In this document: positions 46,010 to 57,274 of the stretch, piece after piece | Layout of the letters: every line of letters begins with the position of its first letter | How positions within the stretch are numbered: the first letter of the stretch is position 1 | Assembly (NCBI GenBank): GCA_037176705.1 | Contig: CM073886.1 | Coordinates: forward strand, 15,026,501 to 15,090,500 | Direction: 5' to 3' | Length of the DNA: 64,000 bases | Source: Molossus alvarezi | Lineage: Eukaryota > Chordata > Mammalia > Chiroptera > Molossidae | Made by a program: the position numbers and the translations under genes | Notes under the pieces: generated by a model | Database searches by the model: none | What the model saw: the letters and a program-made list of their open reading frames with translations, nothing else | What the model was told of the DNA's origin: nothing

Positions 46010-46125
46010 ATTTAACTGGCTGTGTGGCTTGGGGTAAGTTAAAGTACCTCTCTAAGTCATGGAGGCATTGTGAGCACTAAGGAAGATGATGAATGGAACA
46101 CCTGCCCCTCCGAGAGCTTGGAGCT
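46010..46125 (+). repeat. MIR SINE (ancient)
   Basis: aactggctgtgtggcttggg and taagttaaagtacctctcta, then ggcattgtgagcactaagga. Confidence 0.65.
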
Positions 46126-46209
46126 TGGTTATTGCAGTCAGTACAGTCAGCTCTTAGACATCCTTATTTTACGTTTGTACTACTTTTAGAAAGAATGTAC
46201 CAAGAATGC

Positions 46210-46455
46210 CCTGACTGGAGTAGCTAAGTGGTTAGAGCTTCAACCCATGCACCCAAGGGTCTCAGGTTTGATTCCTGGTCAAGGGCATGCACTTGGCTTG
46301 CAGGTTCAATGCCCGGCCCTGGACAGGGTGCTTGCAGGAGGCAACCAATCGATGTTTCTCTCTCACATCAATGTTTCCCTCTCTCCCCTTCTCTTCTTTC
46401 TAAAAATCAATGGAAAAAATATCCGTGGGGGAGAATTAACAAAAAGAGCAGAACA
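46210..46455 (+). mobile_element. Ves SINE, divergent subtype
   Basis: Head ccctgactggagtagctaag. Target duplication taccaagaatgc at 46,198 and 46,456. Confidence 0.9.
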
Positions 46456-46467
46456 TACCAAGAATGC

Positions 46468-47143
46468 TTTCATCTCCTCCTCATATGATTTTGTTATTGT
46501 CTCATATATCCTCACTGGCTCACACAAACCTCATGGTGTCTCTCCTCCCTACCCCCCAGGCTGCCTCTTCAAGCTCCACTCAGAGCCCCTGGCTGGTCTA
46601 AGGACAGGCCCTGGAGGGCCAGTTCCTGCAGCGGGCATTGGAGCCTATGCCCTGGGGGAGGGGCAGCCACTGAGGTTTCTTAGCAAGAAACTGGGTGCCT
46701 TCGAGTTTGGTGAACACTGCTCCAGAATCCCCATGCCATCCTTGTGGGTGTTGGGATAGGCATCCGGGAGACATCAAAGTAGGGAATGCACCTACTGTCT
46801 CTCCCACAGTTGTGTTCTGGTGGGCTCTGGTTTCCTCAGCATGGCCTTCAGGATCTTGGCCTGCTTTTGCAAGTCAGCTTAAGTGGGTGGTGATGGTTCT
46901 GGAAGGATGAGCTGGGCCAGCCATTCATTGCGCATAGACAGGCTGAGCTGTGTTTTCAAAACAGAGATGTAGGTGTCCTAAGTGCTTGGCAATCCTTGTT
47001 ATTTATTTATTTATTTATTTATTTAAAATATCAAAAAAATTTTAATATCTTCAATTTTTTTTTTTTTTTTTTTTACTGTGAGAAGTAGCAGAAGCCATTT
47101 ACAAACCCAAAAGCATGAAAATGAAATAGAACACACAGTTTTT
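46468..47143. other. KCTD5 intron 1, unassigned, with (TTTA)n tract
   Basis: No gene. (ttta)n at about 47,000-47,024, then a T19 run near 47,057-47,075, probably remains of a retroposon tail. Confidence 0.5.
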
Positions 47144-47349
47144 TTTCTTTATTGATTTTAGAGAGAGAGGAAGGGAGAGGGAGGGAGAGATGGAAACATC
47201 GATGAGAAAGATTATCGACTAACTGCTTCCTGCCTGCCCCCTCCTGGGGATCAGGCCCACAACCCGGGCACGTGCCCTGACTGGGAATCGAAGTGGTGAC
47301 CTGTGGGTGCATGGGTCGATGCCCAAGCACTGAGCCACACCTACCGGGC
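47144..47349 (-). mobile_element. Ves SINE type B
   Basis: Perfect 15-bp duplication gaacacacagttttt (47,129-47,143 / 47,350-47,364). Confidence 0.95.
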
Positions 47350-47364
47350 GAACACACAGTTTTT

Positions 47365-48139
47365 ATTCCGTTTTCTACACAAGAGGTTAGGAGCGGCTGA
47401 GGGAGCAGAGGAGCCCCAGGCCTGCCCTTCAGCCCCAGAGAGAAGGAAGGTGGACTCTGCACTGGATCTGCCAACAGGGCCAAGGTCAGCAAGAAAGCAG
47501 AGGCCACGTGGGAGTCCGCGGGGCGGTGGCTGTGGAGACAGCTGGTGGTGAGGGCTCAGTTGCCTCGAGAGAGCAGTGGCCCAGGTATGAACCCCTGGCC
47601 AGTGTCCTGTCTACAGTGTCCTGCCTTCCAACTTTGAGCAGGCTGGTGTCCAGGGGGACTGGAGACTGGTCCTGAGGAGACCTCACTCCCAGGCTGGCAG
47701 AGCCACCTCAGAGTGTTTAGCCAAGGACCCTGGGTTCTTCCAACTAGGGCTTCTGCCCTGAGCAGGGGAGGCAGATCATGTCTCTCACCTGTTTCTATCT
47801 CTAGTTGATTGTCTAATGCCAGCAGTTTTATTTTAAACACCCACACTCCACTGAGTTAAGTAACATGACATCTGCAGGGGATTCATGTGCAGGTGTTCTG
47901 TACCGGAGATGTCTCTCGAGAGGAAAGTACCTGAGAAAACTGAGTAGATGGATGTCCCCTTGCCGTGTGACATAAGAGGGTCCAGACCCGCTGAACTGAA
48001 TGGGGCCCATCTCCACTATTCCTAGAGCTTGGTGGCACCCCTTCAGGTGAATTGGAGCCACATTTGTTCCAGGAGCCTCACGGGTGGGGTGTTTGCTTCT
48101 GGTGAGCGTCCTTTGAGTCGCATGTGTCATCCTAAATTC
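47365..48139. other. KCTD5 intron 1, unassigned
   Basis: Nothing recognised. Confidence 0.5.
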
Positions 48140-48389
48140 TTTTTCTTTGTGTGTGTGTGTGTGTGTTCAGATAGAGTGGGAGGGAGAGAGAGAGAGAGAG
48201 AGAGTGAGAGAGAGAGAGAGAGAGAGAAACATCGATGTGAAAGGGACACATCAAGTGGCTGCCACCCATACGACCCAACCAGGGCCGAGGACAAACCGCT
48301 ACCGAGGTACGTACCCTTAGCAGGAACTGAACCCGAGTCTCTCTGGACCACAGGCCACCGATCTAACTGCTGAGCCAAACTGGCCAGGG
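48140..48389 (-). mobile_element. Ves SINE type A with (GT)n in place of the tail
   Basis: Head at 48,389; body normal with an expanded (ag)n block. Where the tcctcgggtgaggat tail should be there is a (gt)n run (48,148-48,167). Confidence 0.9.
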
Positions 48390-48869
48390 TTGTTTCTAAG
48401 CTACATTGAATTGTGTTCGTCTGGGCTCATGGCCCTAATGTCTAGGGTTTTGTTTTCAGGGGAGGTGTCCAGGGGCAGCGCTGAGGGTCAGAATGACCTG
48501 GAGCCCTTGATTTTCCTTTATTCCCTGTGTGTGCTGGAAGGTTTCAGATCTCTGGGTGCACTCAGGGCATTGTGGGGTCTCCTGAGAGAAAACTAAGTCA
48601 GAACCAGCTGGCACTCGTGCACGTGTGCAGCATGCTGGCTGTATGAGGTCCCAGCCCCGCTCTGTGCATCTGGTGCCTGGGACATGCCTCTGGTCTCTGG
48701 GCTTGTTTCCTCATTTGTAATTGGTGATGTCTACCGCCTCTTGCTGGTCAAGTATTTGAGAACCTGTGGAAAACAAAGCAGAAGAGAGAGCGTAGGTGAA
48801 GGTTTTATTTGCAAATTCGAAATGGATAATTTCAGAATAAAAACCATATGTCTCTAATCAGGTAGATTG
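48390..48869. other. KCTD5 intron 1, unassigned
   Basis: A weak MIR-like pattern around 48,640-48,770 (gggcttgtttcctcatttgt); otherwise nothing. Confidence 0.4.
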
Positions 48870-49080
48870 CAAATGTTTGTGCACAGAAAGCAAATCCTAG
48901 GTTTTTGCCTGTAGATTTCAATGGGAGAAATTTGACAGAGAGAATATATCTCGCTTTTAACTCAGGACACCCAGCTCTCCTAACTTCAGGTCTCTAGTGG
49001 CTATCCCTTTTCTGTTGCAACAACGTAGTGGTCATGTCCATTCCTTAGTGCCTTTGTGGAAATCTGGAAGTGATCAAAAG
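48870..49080 (+). repeat. Long inverted repeat, left arm
   Basis: Pairs with the reverse complement of 49,705-50,155 through blocks attgcaaatgtttgt, agatttcaatgggagaaatt, caggacacccagc, cccttttctgtt and gtggaaatc. Roughly 80% identity by eye. Confidence 0.8.
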
Positions 49081-49704
49081 GAGCAAAGTACAAATGCTCT
49101 ATAAAGGAAACAGAGCTGGAGTGTGACATGTCAACAGAACTATTTTCTGTTTAGAATCTTGCACAAGAGCCTGACATTCTCGACCCTTGTTCCTTGCCAT
49201 TTTCAAGGCCATATGGTTGTGTCAGGGAGTGGCAGCTCTCAGGGACAAGTGGCCTCCAATTTATCCACGATGCTTGGCGGGGCAGTGCATTCGATTGTGC
49301 CCTTATAGCCTGGGGTTTACTGCTGGGCCCACAGGAGCACCTCGGTCTTGGGGCTGTTTGAGTGGCCCAGAAGCCTTACTGTGCCACAAAGCATCTCTGG
49401 GCAGGCTCAGGGGAGTGATGGGGTGGGGCTCCCTCAGTAGTTCCCCGCCAGGGTTGTCTTTACCTCCCTCAGTTTAGGGACCTCAGGTCAGGGGTCTCCT
49501 GAGACACTATGTTATAGGGACTCCACCCTGCCTTTGCCCAGCAGCTCCTCTTGAGAAATGACTTCAGGCACCGTGTGCTCCAGGCTGTGGCCAGGGGCTC
49601 ATCTCTATGTGTCCTGGCAGCCACCCTGCTCAGGCTCAAAGGTCCCATGGCCCAGGATTCAAACTTCCCCTGGAGACCAGCAGCTTGGCTCTATCATTTT
49701 GGAT
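49081..49704. other. Loop between inverted-repeat arms
   Basis: 0.6 kb of unassigned intronic DNA. Confidence 0.5.
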
Positions 49705-50155
49705 TTCCACCAACACACTAGGAAATGGATGCAACCACTATATATATATATATTTTTTTTATCCTCACCGGAGGACTTTTTTTTTTTTGCATTTATCTTC
49801 AGATAGAGTGGGGGGTGGGGAGAGAAACATCGATGTGAGAAAGACACACCAAGTGACTGCCACCCACATGACTTCAAGCCCAGAGACAAACTGCAACCGA
49901 GGTACATGCCCCTAGCAGGAACCGAACCTGGGAGTCTCCGGTCCGCAGGCCGATGCTCTAACCGCTGAGCCAAACTGGCCAGGGCACCACTATTTTCTTG
50001 TAACAGAAAAGGGATGGCCACTGGAAACTTGAAATTAAGAGGGCTGGGTGTCCTGAGCTAAATGCGGGATGTAGTCATCTGTCAAATTTCTCCCATTGAA
50101 ATCTAAATACAAAGGCATAGGATCTTCTGTGTACAAACATTTGCAATCAACACCG
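49705..50155 (-). repeat. Long inverted repeat, right arm (with SINE insert)
   Basis: Mirror of 48,870-49,080, interrupted by the SINE at 49,742-49,985. Without the SINE the arm is about 210 bp. Confidence 0.8.
49742..49985 (-). mobile_element. Ves SINE type A inside inverted-repeat arm
   Basis: Target duplication accactat (49,734 / 49,986). Its tail side has a (ta)n run. Confidence 0.92.
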
Positions 50156-50371
50156 CCTTGGGCCCGTGGGAGTGGCATTCAGGGATTCAGCCAACCTGGA
50201 GCAGTGAGCCACCCCTTACTCTCCAGTATGTGGACTGAAGTGGGGAGTATGCTGGCTTCCATTAAATAGTCAAGAGTCAAGTCCAGCATTTCTCTTTCTT
50301 ATCCGTTTAGGATAAATGTGGTATTTTTTGTTTGTTTTTACTATTTTTTGTTAATCCTCACCTGAGAATAA

Positions 50372-50520
50372 TTTTTTCTTTATTGTTGAAAGTATTACAG
50401 ATGTTCCTCCTTATTTCCTCCATTGATACCCTCCTCCCCACACACCCCCCCCCCTTCAGCACACTGTTGTCTGTGTCCATTGGTTATGCATATATGCATA
50501 TAGGTTTTCTGGTTTATCTC
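50372..50520 (-). mobile_element. LINE-1 3' terminus fragment
   Basis: ctttattgttgaaagtattac is the reverse complement of the bat L1 terminus, followed by C-rich 3' UTR (ccccccccccttcagc). 5' truncated. Confidence 0.75.
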
Positions 50521-50525
50521 TTCCC

Positions 50526-50759
50526 ACCCTCATCTGAGGATATTGTTTCCACTGATTTTTAGAGAGTGGAAGGGAGTAGGGATAGAGAAACAAACATCTA
50601 TGTTGAGCGAAACACATTAAGTGGTTGCCTGCTGCACACATCCCAACCGAGGCAAGGGATCAAACCTGCACCCCCGGTTTGTGCCCTTGACCAGGAATCA
50701 AACCTGGACCCTCTGGTGCATGGCTGATGTGCTGACCACTGAGCCATGCTCGCTAGGGT
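50526..50759 (-). mobile_element. Ves SINE type A, diverged
   Basis: accctcatctgaggatattg tail through gaccactgagccatgctcgc head. Confidence 0.87.
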
Positions 50760-51479
50760 ATAGATGTGTTTTTAAAGCCAGCACTTCACAAGGTGGCAAG
50801 ATGCTAATCTAGTGAGAAGTGGGGAAACTTAACAGAAGGAAGTGATTGGAAGAGAATGCATCTTAATTTTGACTTTTTACAAAAAAAAAAGAAAAGAAAA
50901 AAAGAAACCCAGCCTAGCCACTATAAATGTAGCACACGCGTGTTATGTGAATCGAGGAAAGGACAGAAAGAGGGAGGAATAAGACAGATCCAGGAGTCTT
51001 AGTCTTGGTCCAGTTGCTGGCTGTATAAGTGTGAGCATCCCAAGTTTACATCATCAGGGTCTCCTTCTGGGACTGGTGCAGACTTGAGGAGTGATGAAGT
51101 GACATTAATGCAGAATGTTGACGGCTGTACCTCAGTCACATTGTACTTGCTAGTGTGGATATCACTGAGATGGTCCTGTCTGTACTTGTGCATATGTGAG
51201 CCTAAGACTTTTCAATGTGGAATATTTTGTATTTCTGTGTTTTGTATTTTTTTTAACTTATTTCCACATTAGCAACATGAGCACATGAGGTGCCGAGGAT
51301 CTGAAGCCTGGCACACGTGTCAGTTGTGATGTGGTCAGCTCATCCAGCAGCTATGCCTGAGGGTGCCTGTCTACTGCCCACCCTTGCCAATGCTCCTTGA
51401 TTCTGGAGCACACTGCTCTCCCGCTTAGGTGCTCAGAGACATGGCTTTTACAGAGGCCTGCTGATGTACTTTTTAAAAA
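50760..51479. other. KCTD5 intron 1, unassigned
   Basis: Nothing beyond an A-rich run near 50,880-50,905. Confidence 0.5.
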
Positions 51480-51681
51480 AGATTTTTTTAAAAATATGTT
51501 TTTGCTATTTTTGAGAGAGATAGAAACAACTGTGTGAGAGAAACATGTATCAGCTGCCTCCTGCACGCCCCCTACTGGGGATTGAGGCCGCAACCCTGGC
51601 ATGTGCCCTGACTGGGAATCATACTAGGATCTCTCAGTCAATGGGACAACGTTCAATCCACTGAGCCACACTGGCTGTGCT
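51480..51681 (-). mobile_element. Ves SINE type B, diverged
   Basis: atatgtttttgctatttttga, cctgcacgccccctactggg and tgagccacactggctgtgc. Confidence 0.86.
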
Positions 51682-51884
51682 CCTCATGTGCTTCTAAGTG
51701 AGAGTCTGTCGTCATCTGGGCTACATCTGGAGATTAGGCCTTGTGGACTTTTGGAGTCTTGGTATACGGGCCTGGCACTTGTAGAGGTTGAAATCTCTCT
51801 TCTGGCGAGCCCAGTGGTGAGAACATAGCTCCATACGCTGCTGCCTGTCCTGTCCTAACCCTGCCATCTTGGCCCTGTTTCTTT

Positions 51885-52106
51885 TTTGTTTGTTTTTTTA
51901 TCTTTATTGATTTTAGAGAGAGGGGAAGGGAGAAGGAGAGAGAGAGATGGAAACATCGATGAGAGAGAGCATCGATTGGTCACCTCCTGCTTGCCCCCCA
52001 CTGGGGATTTGGCCCACAATCTGGGCATGCGCCCTGACTGGGAATTGAACTGGTGACCTCTTGGTGCATGAGTCATTGCTAAACCACTGAGCCACCCCAG
52101 CCAGGC
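51885..52106 (-). mobile_element. Ves SINE type B
   Basis: Full minus copy. Target ttggccctgtttc / ttgaccctgtttc (left about 51,871; right 52,107). Confidence 0.93.
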
Positions 52107-52119
52107 TTGACCCTGTTTC

Positions 52120-52212
52120 ATTTTTTTGGTACGTGCCCCTAGTGGGAACCGAACCTGGGACTCTCTGGTCCGCAGGCCGATGCTCCAACCTCTGAGCCAA
52201 ACCGGCCAGGGC
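52120..52212 (-). mobile_element. Head-only Ves-type retroposon
   Basis: On the minus strand it reads only the tRNA-like head (gccctggccggtttggctca to gggcacgtacc), then a short A run: about 85 bp, with none of the SINE body or tail. It has its own perfect 13-bp duplication ttgaccctgtttc (52,107-52,119 / 52,213-52,225), built on the right-hand duplication of the neighbouring SINE. Confidence 0.88.
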
Positions 52213-52575
52213 TTGACCCTGTTTCTTAATGAAGCCCATCTGATCAAAACGAGTCAACAGAATGAATTAGGCCAGAGAGCACCAACATGACTCCATGGGG
52301 GAAACTGCTTTTGAATTTATTTACGTGCTGCTTATCAGTGGCAAAGCTGAACAGACTGGATTGTCACTGGTGGAAGATGGTGTAGCCTGTCACTCTAGGC
52401 CACTTGCTCTTCAAAATCTCAGGATTCCCTGGTGAACCTGCAGTTCTGGGCCCAGGCTCGTGGGCCTCAAGGCAGGTCTATGCTTCCCTCCTGGGAGGGA
52501 ATGCTGGGGTCACATTGCTGGGACTGTCAGAAAAGATAGCTGTTAGGGCAGGAAAGGGGGGAAGGGGAAAGGAAA

Positions 52576-52910
52576 GGAGAGTTTTATCTCACCCTCTGAA
52601 CAAAGAAGTCAGCAGTTCACAGGGAAGGAAGGGAGAGTTTTATCTCACCCACTAAACAAAGAAGTCAGCTACTGTAGGACTTGCCAAAGAAGATGACCAG
52701 ATGTATGTACAAATATTCTGAGATAGCCACAGCAATGTAGAAGGAGATTTTGAAACCTAGTCTGATACCCAAGATATTTGGCTGGGGAGCTTTGAAACCT
52801 GTAGGGGGAGCTTTAAAACCTCTTGAACACCCCCCCCCCCAGGTGTTGGGGCACTCAGAGTAGCTGAGTCCCCCCCCCCCCGGGTGTTGGGGCACTCAGA
52901 GTAGCTGAGT
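52576..52910. repeat. Tandem duplications inside the LTR-like block
   Basis: gagagttttatctcaccc ... gaagtcagc occurs at 52,576 and 52,632 (period 56). A poly-C plus gtgttggggcactcagagt unit occurs at about 52,829 and 52,871 (period about 42). Confidence 0.88.
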
Positions 52911-52943
52911 TGTCCACTTGTGCTTTACACCAAGTGCATTTTT

Positions 52944-53200
52944 GTTTTTGTTTTTGTTTTTTTATCCTCACCCGAGGACATTTTTCCATCTTTTGTTCAG
53001 GTAGAGTGGGAGGGAGAGAGAAGAACAGAGAGAGAGAGAAACATCGACGTGAAGGGACACATCGAGTGGCTGCCACCCGCACAACCGACCAGGGCCGGGG
53101 ACAAACTGCAACCGAGGTACGTGCCCTTAGCGGGAACCGAACCCGGGTCTCTCAGGACCGCAGGCCGACGCTCTAACCGCTGAGCCAAACCGGCCAGGGC
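52944..53200 (-). mobile_element. Ves SINE type A, young full-length copy
   Basis: Perfect 18-bp duplication tacaccaagtgcattttt (52,926-52,943 / 53,201-53,218). Body nearly identical to the copies at 1,340 and 32,239. Confidence 0.96.
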
Positions 53201-53343
53201 TACACCAAGTGCATTTTTAATAAATTTGCTTGCTTTCCATCCTTAATAAATTTGGTTGCTTTGCTTCAATACTGCTTTTTGTCACTCGTTTGAATTCCTT
53301 CTTGCAAGATTGACAGGAGCTGAAGAGGGTTGTCTGGTAACAG

Positions 53344-53504
53344 GACCAGTGTGAAGGAGCCACATCAACTGGTTGCCTCCTGCTTAACCCTGACCAGGGC
53401 CGTGATTGAACCGCAACCGAGGTATGTGCCCTTGACCAGAATCGAACCCACGACTCTTTGGTCCATGGGCCAACACTCTAACTGCTGAGCCAAACCAGCC
53501 AGGG
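53344..53504 (-). mobile_element. Ves SINE, tail missing
   Basis: Body and head only (cacatcaactggttgcctcc to gccaaaccagccaggg). Confidence 0.85.
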
Positions 53505-53547
53505 ACTTTTAAAAAATATTTAGCATTGATTTTTATTTTATTCAAAA

Positions 53548-53754
53548 AACTTTTTCTTCTTTATTGATTTTAGAGAGGATGGGAGAGGGAGAGAGATAGA
53601 AACATCAATGAAAGAACATTGACTGGCTACCTCCTGGATGTCCCCCACTGGGGATCGGGCCCACAACCTGGGCATGTGTCCTGACTAGGAGTCAAACTGA
53701 TGACGCCCTGGTGCATGGGTTGACGCTCAACCACTGAGCCACACCGGCTTGGCT
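53548..53754 (-). mobile_element. Ves SINE type B
   Basis: ttctttattgattttagaga to gagccacaccggcttggct. Confidence 0.9.
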
Positions 53755-53756
53755 TA

Positions 53757-54123
53757 CCATTGATTTTTAAAGAGAGAAATATGAATTGTTCCACGTACTC
53801 AAGCATTCATTGGTTGATTCTTTTTTTATTTTTCCCGTTAGTTGATTTTAGAGAGATGGAAGGGAAGAGAAACATCGATGAGAGAGAGCATCGTTTAGCC
53901 ACCTCCTGCATGCCCCCCACTGGGCATTTGGCCCACAACCTGGACATGTGCCCTGATCAGGAATTGAACCGGCGACCTCTTGGTGCATGGGTTGATGCTC
54001 AACCACTGAGCCACACCAGCCAGGCCATTGGTTGATTCTTATATGTGCCCTGACTGGGGATGGAACCTCCAACCTTGATATACTGTGATCACATGCTAAC
54101 CAACTGAGCTACCCAGCCAGGGC
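53757..54123 (-). mobile_element. Old Ves SINE split by a younger copy
   Basis: Outer fragments at 53,757-53,822 and 54,026-54,123 (ending acccagccagggc) belong to one diverged SINE. Confidence 0.75.
53823..54025 (-). mobile_element. Ves SINE type B nested in older SINE
   Basis: Duplication cattggttgattctt at 53,808 and 54,026. Confidence 0.93.
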
Positions 54124-54816
54124 CTGGATGAGAGTCCTTTCTAAAGCCCACTCTGGTTGTGTGTGTCCTTGTGGACTCCAACCCAGCAGTAGGTGTGTCT
54201 GGAGTGACTGGCAGGTTCTGGATACCCGATAGAGCTGGTGTGTGTTCCAGGAGTGTGGAAGGGTGCTCAGCTCTGGGCAGTTAGGGTTCTGTTGTGCATC
54301 TGAATGCCTGGCCCCTGGGCACCTCTCTCTATAGGCGTGCTCTCAGCCCGAGCTTTCTAAATCAGTGTGTTTAATCAAGTGTGTCAGGATGGCCTCTGCA
54401 AGGTTTTTGGGAAAACATTTTTGTATTAAAAATAGAATAAGGATTCAAGTGTAAAATTCACATGGATTTTTAAAGTAATCCACACGAGGCACTGCTTTGA
54501 CTCGGAGCTGCTGAGCCTCAGAAGGGACATGTAATGTGTCCTTTGAGACCCTCCCCATCCTGTCCTTTTCCAGATAAGCCTCACATTTTGAGGCCCAGCC
54601 CCAGTGCCAGCTCCCCCATGCCCATTCTAGGCACCCCATCCAGGTTTGCTGTGCCCAGGCTGCTGCCCTTTTCCCTAACCCCCAGTTCCGCAGGCTCTCC
54701 TGCCCTTCCCACGTTTTCTGACCCACCTTTTCTCTCCAAGCTTTTTAGGCCTGGGTCACCTTTGTGTATCTCATGCTGCACAACATATTGTTGGCACTCA
54801 GTAAATGTCCTTTTTG
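54124..54816. other. KCTD5 intron 1, unassigned
   Basis: Nothing recognised. Confidence 0.5.
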
Positions 54817-54999
54817 CCCTGGCCGGTGTGGCTTGGTTTGAGTGTCATTCTGTACACCTAAAGGTGATGGGTTCGATTCCCGGTCAGGGTACCTACCTAG
54901 GTTTTGGTTTCAATCCCTGGTCACAGTGTGTATGAAAGGCAACAACCGATCAGTGTTTCTTTCCCTCTCTCTCTCCCTTCTTGTCTCAAAAACGAAAAA
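54817..54999 (+). mobile_element. Ves SINE, short divergent subtype
   Basis: Head gccctggccggtgtggcttg; tail cttgtctcaaaaacgaaaa. Flanks gtcctttt on both sides. Confidence 0.87.
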
Positions 55000-57052
55000 A
55001 GTCCTTTTCTTCTGCCAGGTCCCAGCTCCGAGTGCATTGCCTAGGTTGTGGCTTCTGTGGCCTTGAGTCCAGGGTCTGATCACACTGAGACTGGCTCTGA
55101 GGCCTAGGCGCATTGTTACAAGTTGAGGCTCCCTGATGTTTCCTGAGGGTGGAGATGAACTTTGTCTCCTCTGATCTTTTCTACATAACCTTCTGCCAGC
55201 TGTCTGTGAGGCAGCATTGAGATGATGAATAATTCCTGAGTTTGGTGATGTTCAAATGTCATGGTTCAGCTCTTTTCATACTTGGGGATAGAGAGGCTAG
55301 TGCCCCTCTATCCCATGTTCTGACAGCTTATTCCCTTTTTTTCTCAGACCTTGGCCCCTTTGTAGGAAATCGTGGTCATTCTTACTAGTAGGGAGGCTGC
55401 TGAAGTAACATTCTTCCAGAAGCTGGTCTGTGGGGTCCTTTAGCCTTGCTTGGAGAGCAGTAGAGGTCCAGAGGCTGGGAGGCAGGGGCTTGTGGGACAG
55501 TGTGTGACGAGTGCTTTCTTAGATGGGGGGGTGGGGCTGGAGGATGAATTTGGGAAGTCTGTGTGGTTGGAATACTGTCCTGGGGGACAGGAAGTTGATG
55601 GTGGGGGAGAAGAGGACTGGGTGGTGACTGCAGATAGGGCGGAGTGCCAGGCCTACAGGAGAGAAGGGCACAGAGGTGCTCTGGGCTGAACAAGGACTGC
55701 ACACAGTCCACCAAGACTCCAGGTCCAAGTGCCTCCAGTCTGGAAACCTAATTGATCTAAGAACAGAAATTTTGTGAAGGTGGACCTAGGGAAGAAACCC
55801 TTGAAACTATGAAATTTTACTACTCAAATTCCAGAATTTAATGTTCATGAATGAAAAGTAGGGTCCTAACATGGAGTATTGCTTTGTGGTCAAGAGGCTG
55901 CCTGCTTCTTGTGTCTCTGGGCTCTAGGGCCTGTCGGCATGTCACATCTAAGAGGTTTAGGAGTTTCCACCATGCCATCTCCCCTGCAGAGATGCCTGAT
56001 TCATTCCTGGGGCTGTGGCCAACCAGCTGCTCTTGAGTTCTTCGTGGCCCTTGCCTGCTAAGGACCTCTTGTGAGCCCCGGGAGCCATTTTCTAGACAGG
56101 GAGGCCACACTGAGTCTCAGACTGGTTTAGAGTCACAGTCTTCAGGGTGGAGACCTTGGCACTCTTTGCCCTCCTCGGGGCCACTGGTCCAGGTACCAGG
56201 CTCTGCCTGGGGAGGGCAGGCCAGCTTGCGGGAGGGAGCAGGATTCTCAATAGGCTGAGTGCTCTGATGGGAGGGAGAAGCTGTTTGGTCCCTCATCCAC
56301 CCAGTGGTTCCCACTGGAAGACTGCCTGGATGGGGTCATACTCATCAACCCAAATCAAATATGCAGCTGACATATCTTTAGTGTCCTGGCAGCATCAGAT
56401 CCATTGCCTTAGTGGATCCTAGTCCCTGTCACACATCCCTATACCAGTGTGGCTTGTTTGCCATAGCCTCTCACATGCCTGTTAACTCTGCGCAGCCTTC
56501 ACAGAGTCCACTCTGGTGGTGTCATTGTATGGGGACTGCCCCCAACCTAGTGTATACCTCCCCTGGCCACGGCTGCAACAGCCAGAGAGGCTGTGGTTGG
56601 AATGGACTCTGAAGACTCTCCAGTGGGCAGCAAGGGGTCCCTGACCCTCAGAAAGGCCCCCAGTCCTGGGGGTGGAGCCAGGGCTGGCCCAGGTGTAGGA
56701 GGACCCTCTAATGGTCTGTTTTGTCAACAGCTTGGACTCCGGGACCACTGCCCAATGGGTGAGCCTCCATTGGTGGTCAGCAGTCACTGTGAAACTCTGG
56801 GGCAAACGAGGTTCTGTTCCATGTGCCTCTGATCCTGGCCATCGTCCCTGACCCCCATTCCTTCACACTTGCCCAGGGAGGAGCCCCAAAACACGAAGGG
56901 CAAGCCCTGGCTGCAGAGGTCAATGTCTCGGTGTCATTCAGAAGTGGACCTGTCAGTGTCAGCCCTGCCTTTAAGAGTTTTCCACAAAGGAGAGTCTGTT
57001 AGTCACTCTTGTGGGATAGTTTCTAAAATGGAAAAGGATTAGCTTTTCTTTA
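55000..57052. other. KCTD5 intron 1, long repeat-poor stretch
   Basis: 2 kb with no recognised repeat or exon. Confidence 0.5.
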
Positions 57053-57274
57053 AAATTTTTTTTTTTCCTTTATTGATTTTTCAGAGAGAGGAAGTGAGAG
57101 GGGGAGAGAGATAGAAACATTGATGAGAGAGAACATTGATTGGCCGCCTCCAGTGTGCTCCCCCACTGGGGATCAAGCCCATACATAACCTGGGCATATG
57201 TCCTGCCAGGAATCAGACTGGCAACCTCTTGGTGCATGGGTCGACGCTCAACCACTGAGCCACATTGGCCGGAT
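57053..57274 (-). mobile_element. Ves SINE type B 0.3 kb before exon 2
   Basis: Duplication ggattagcttttcttta / ggatcagcttttcttta (57,036 / 57,275). Confidence 0.93.

Larger units (their letters stand above)
52541..53342 (+). mobile_element. Candidate solo LTR (ERV), with SINE insert
   Basis: Bounded by TGTTA ... TAACA. It contains tandemly duplicated promoter-side blocks (56-bp and about 42-bp units), poly-C runs, two AATAAA signals near 53,220 and 53,244 and a pyrimidine-rich end: a U3-R-U5-like order. After removing the SINE it is about 527 bp. No convincing host duplication flanks it and no viral coding sequence is present, so the call is tentative. Confidence 0.45.
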
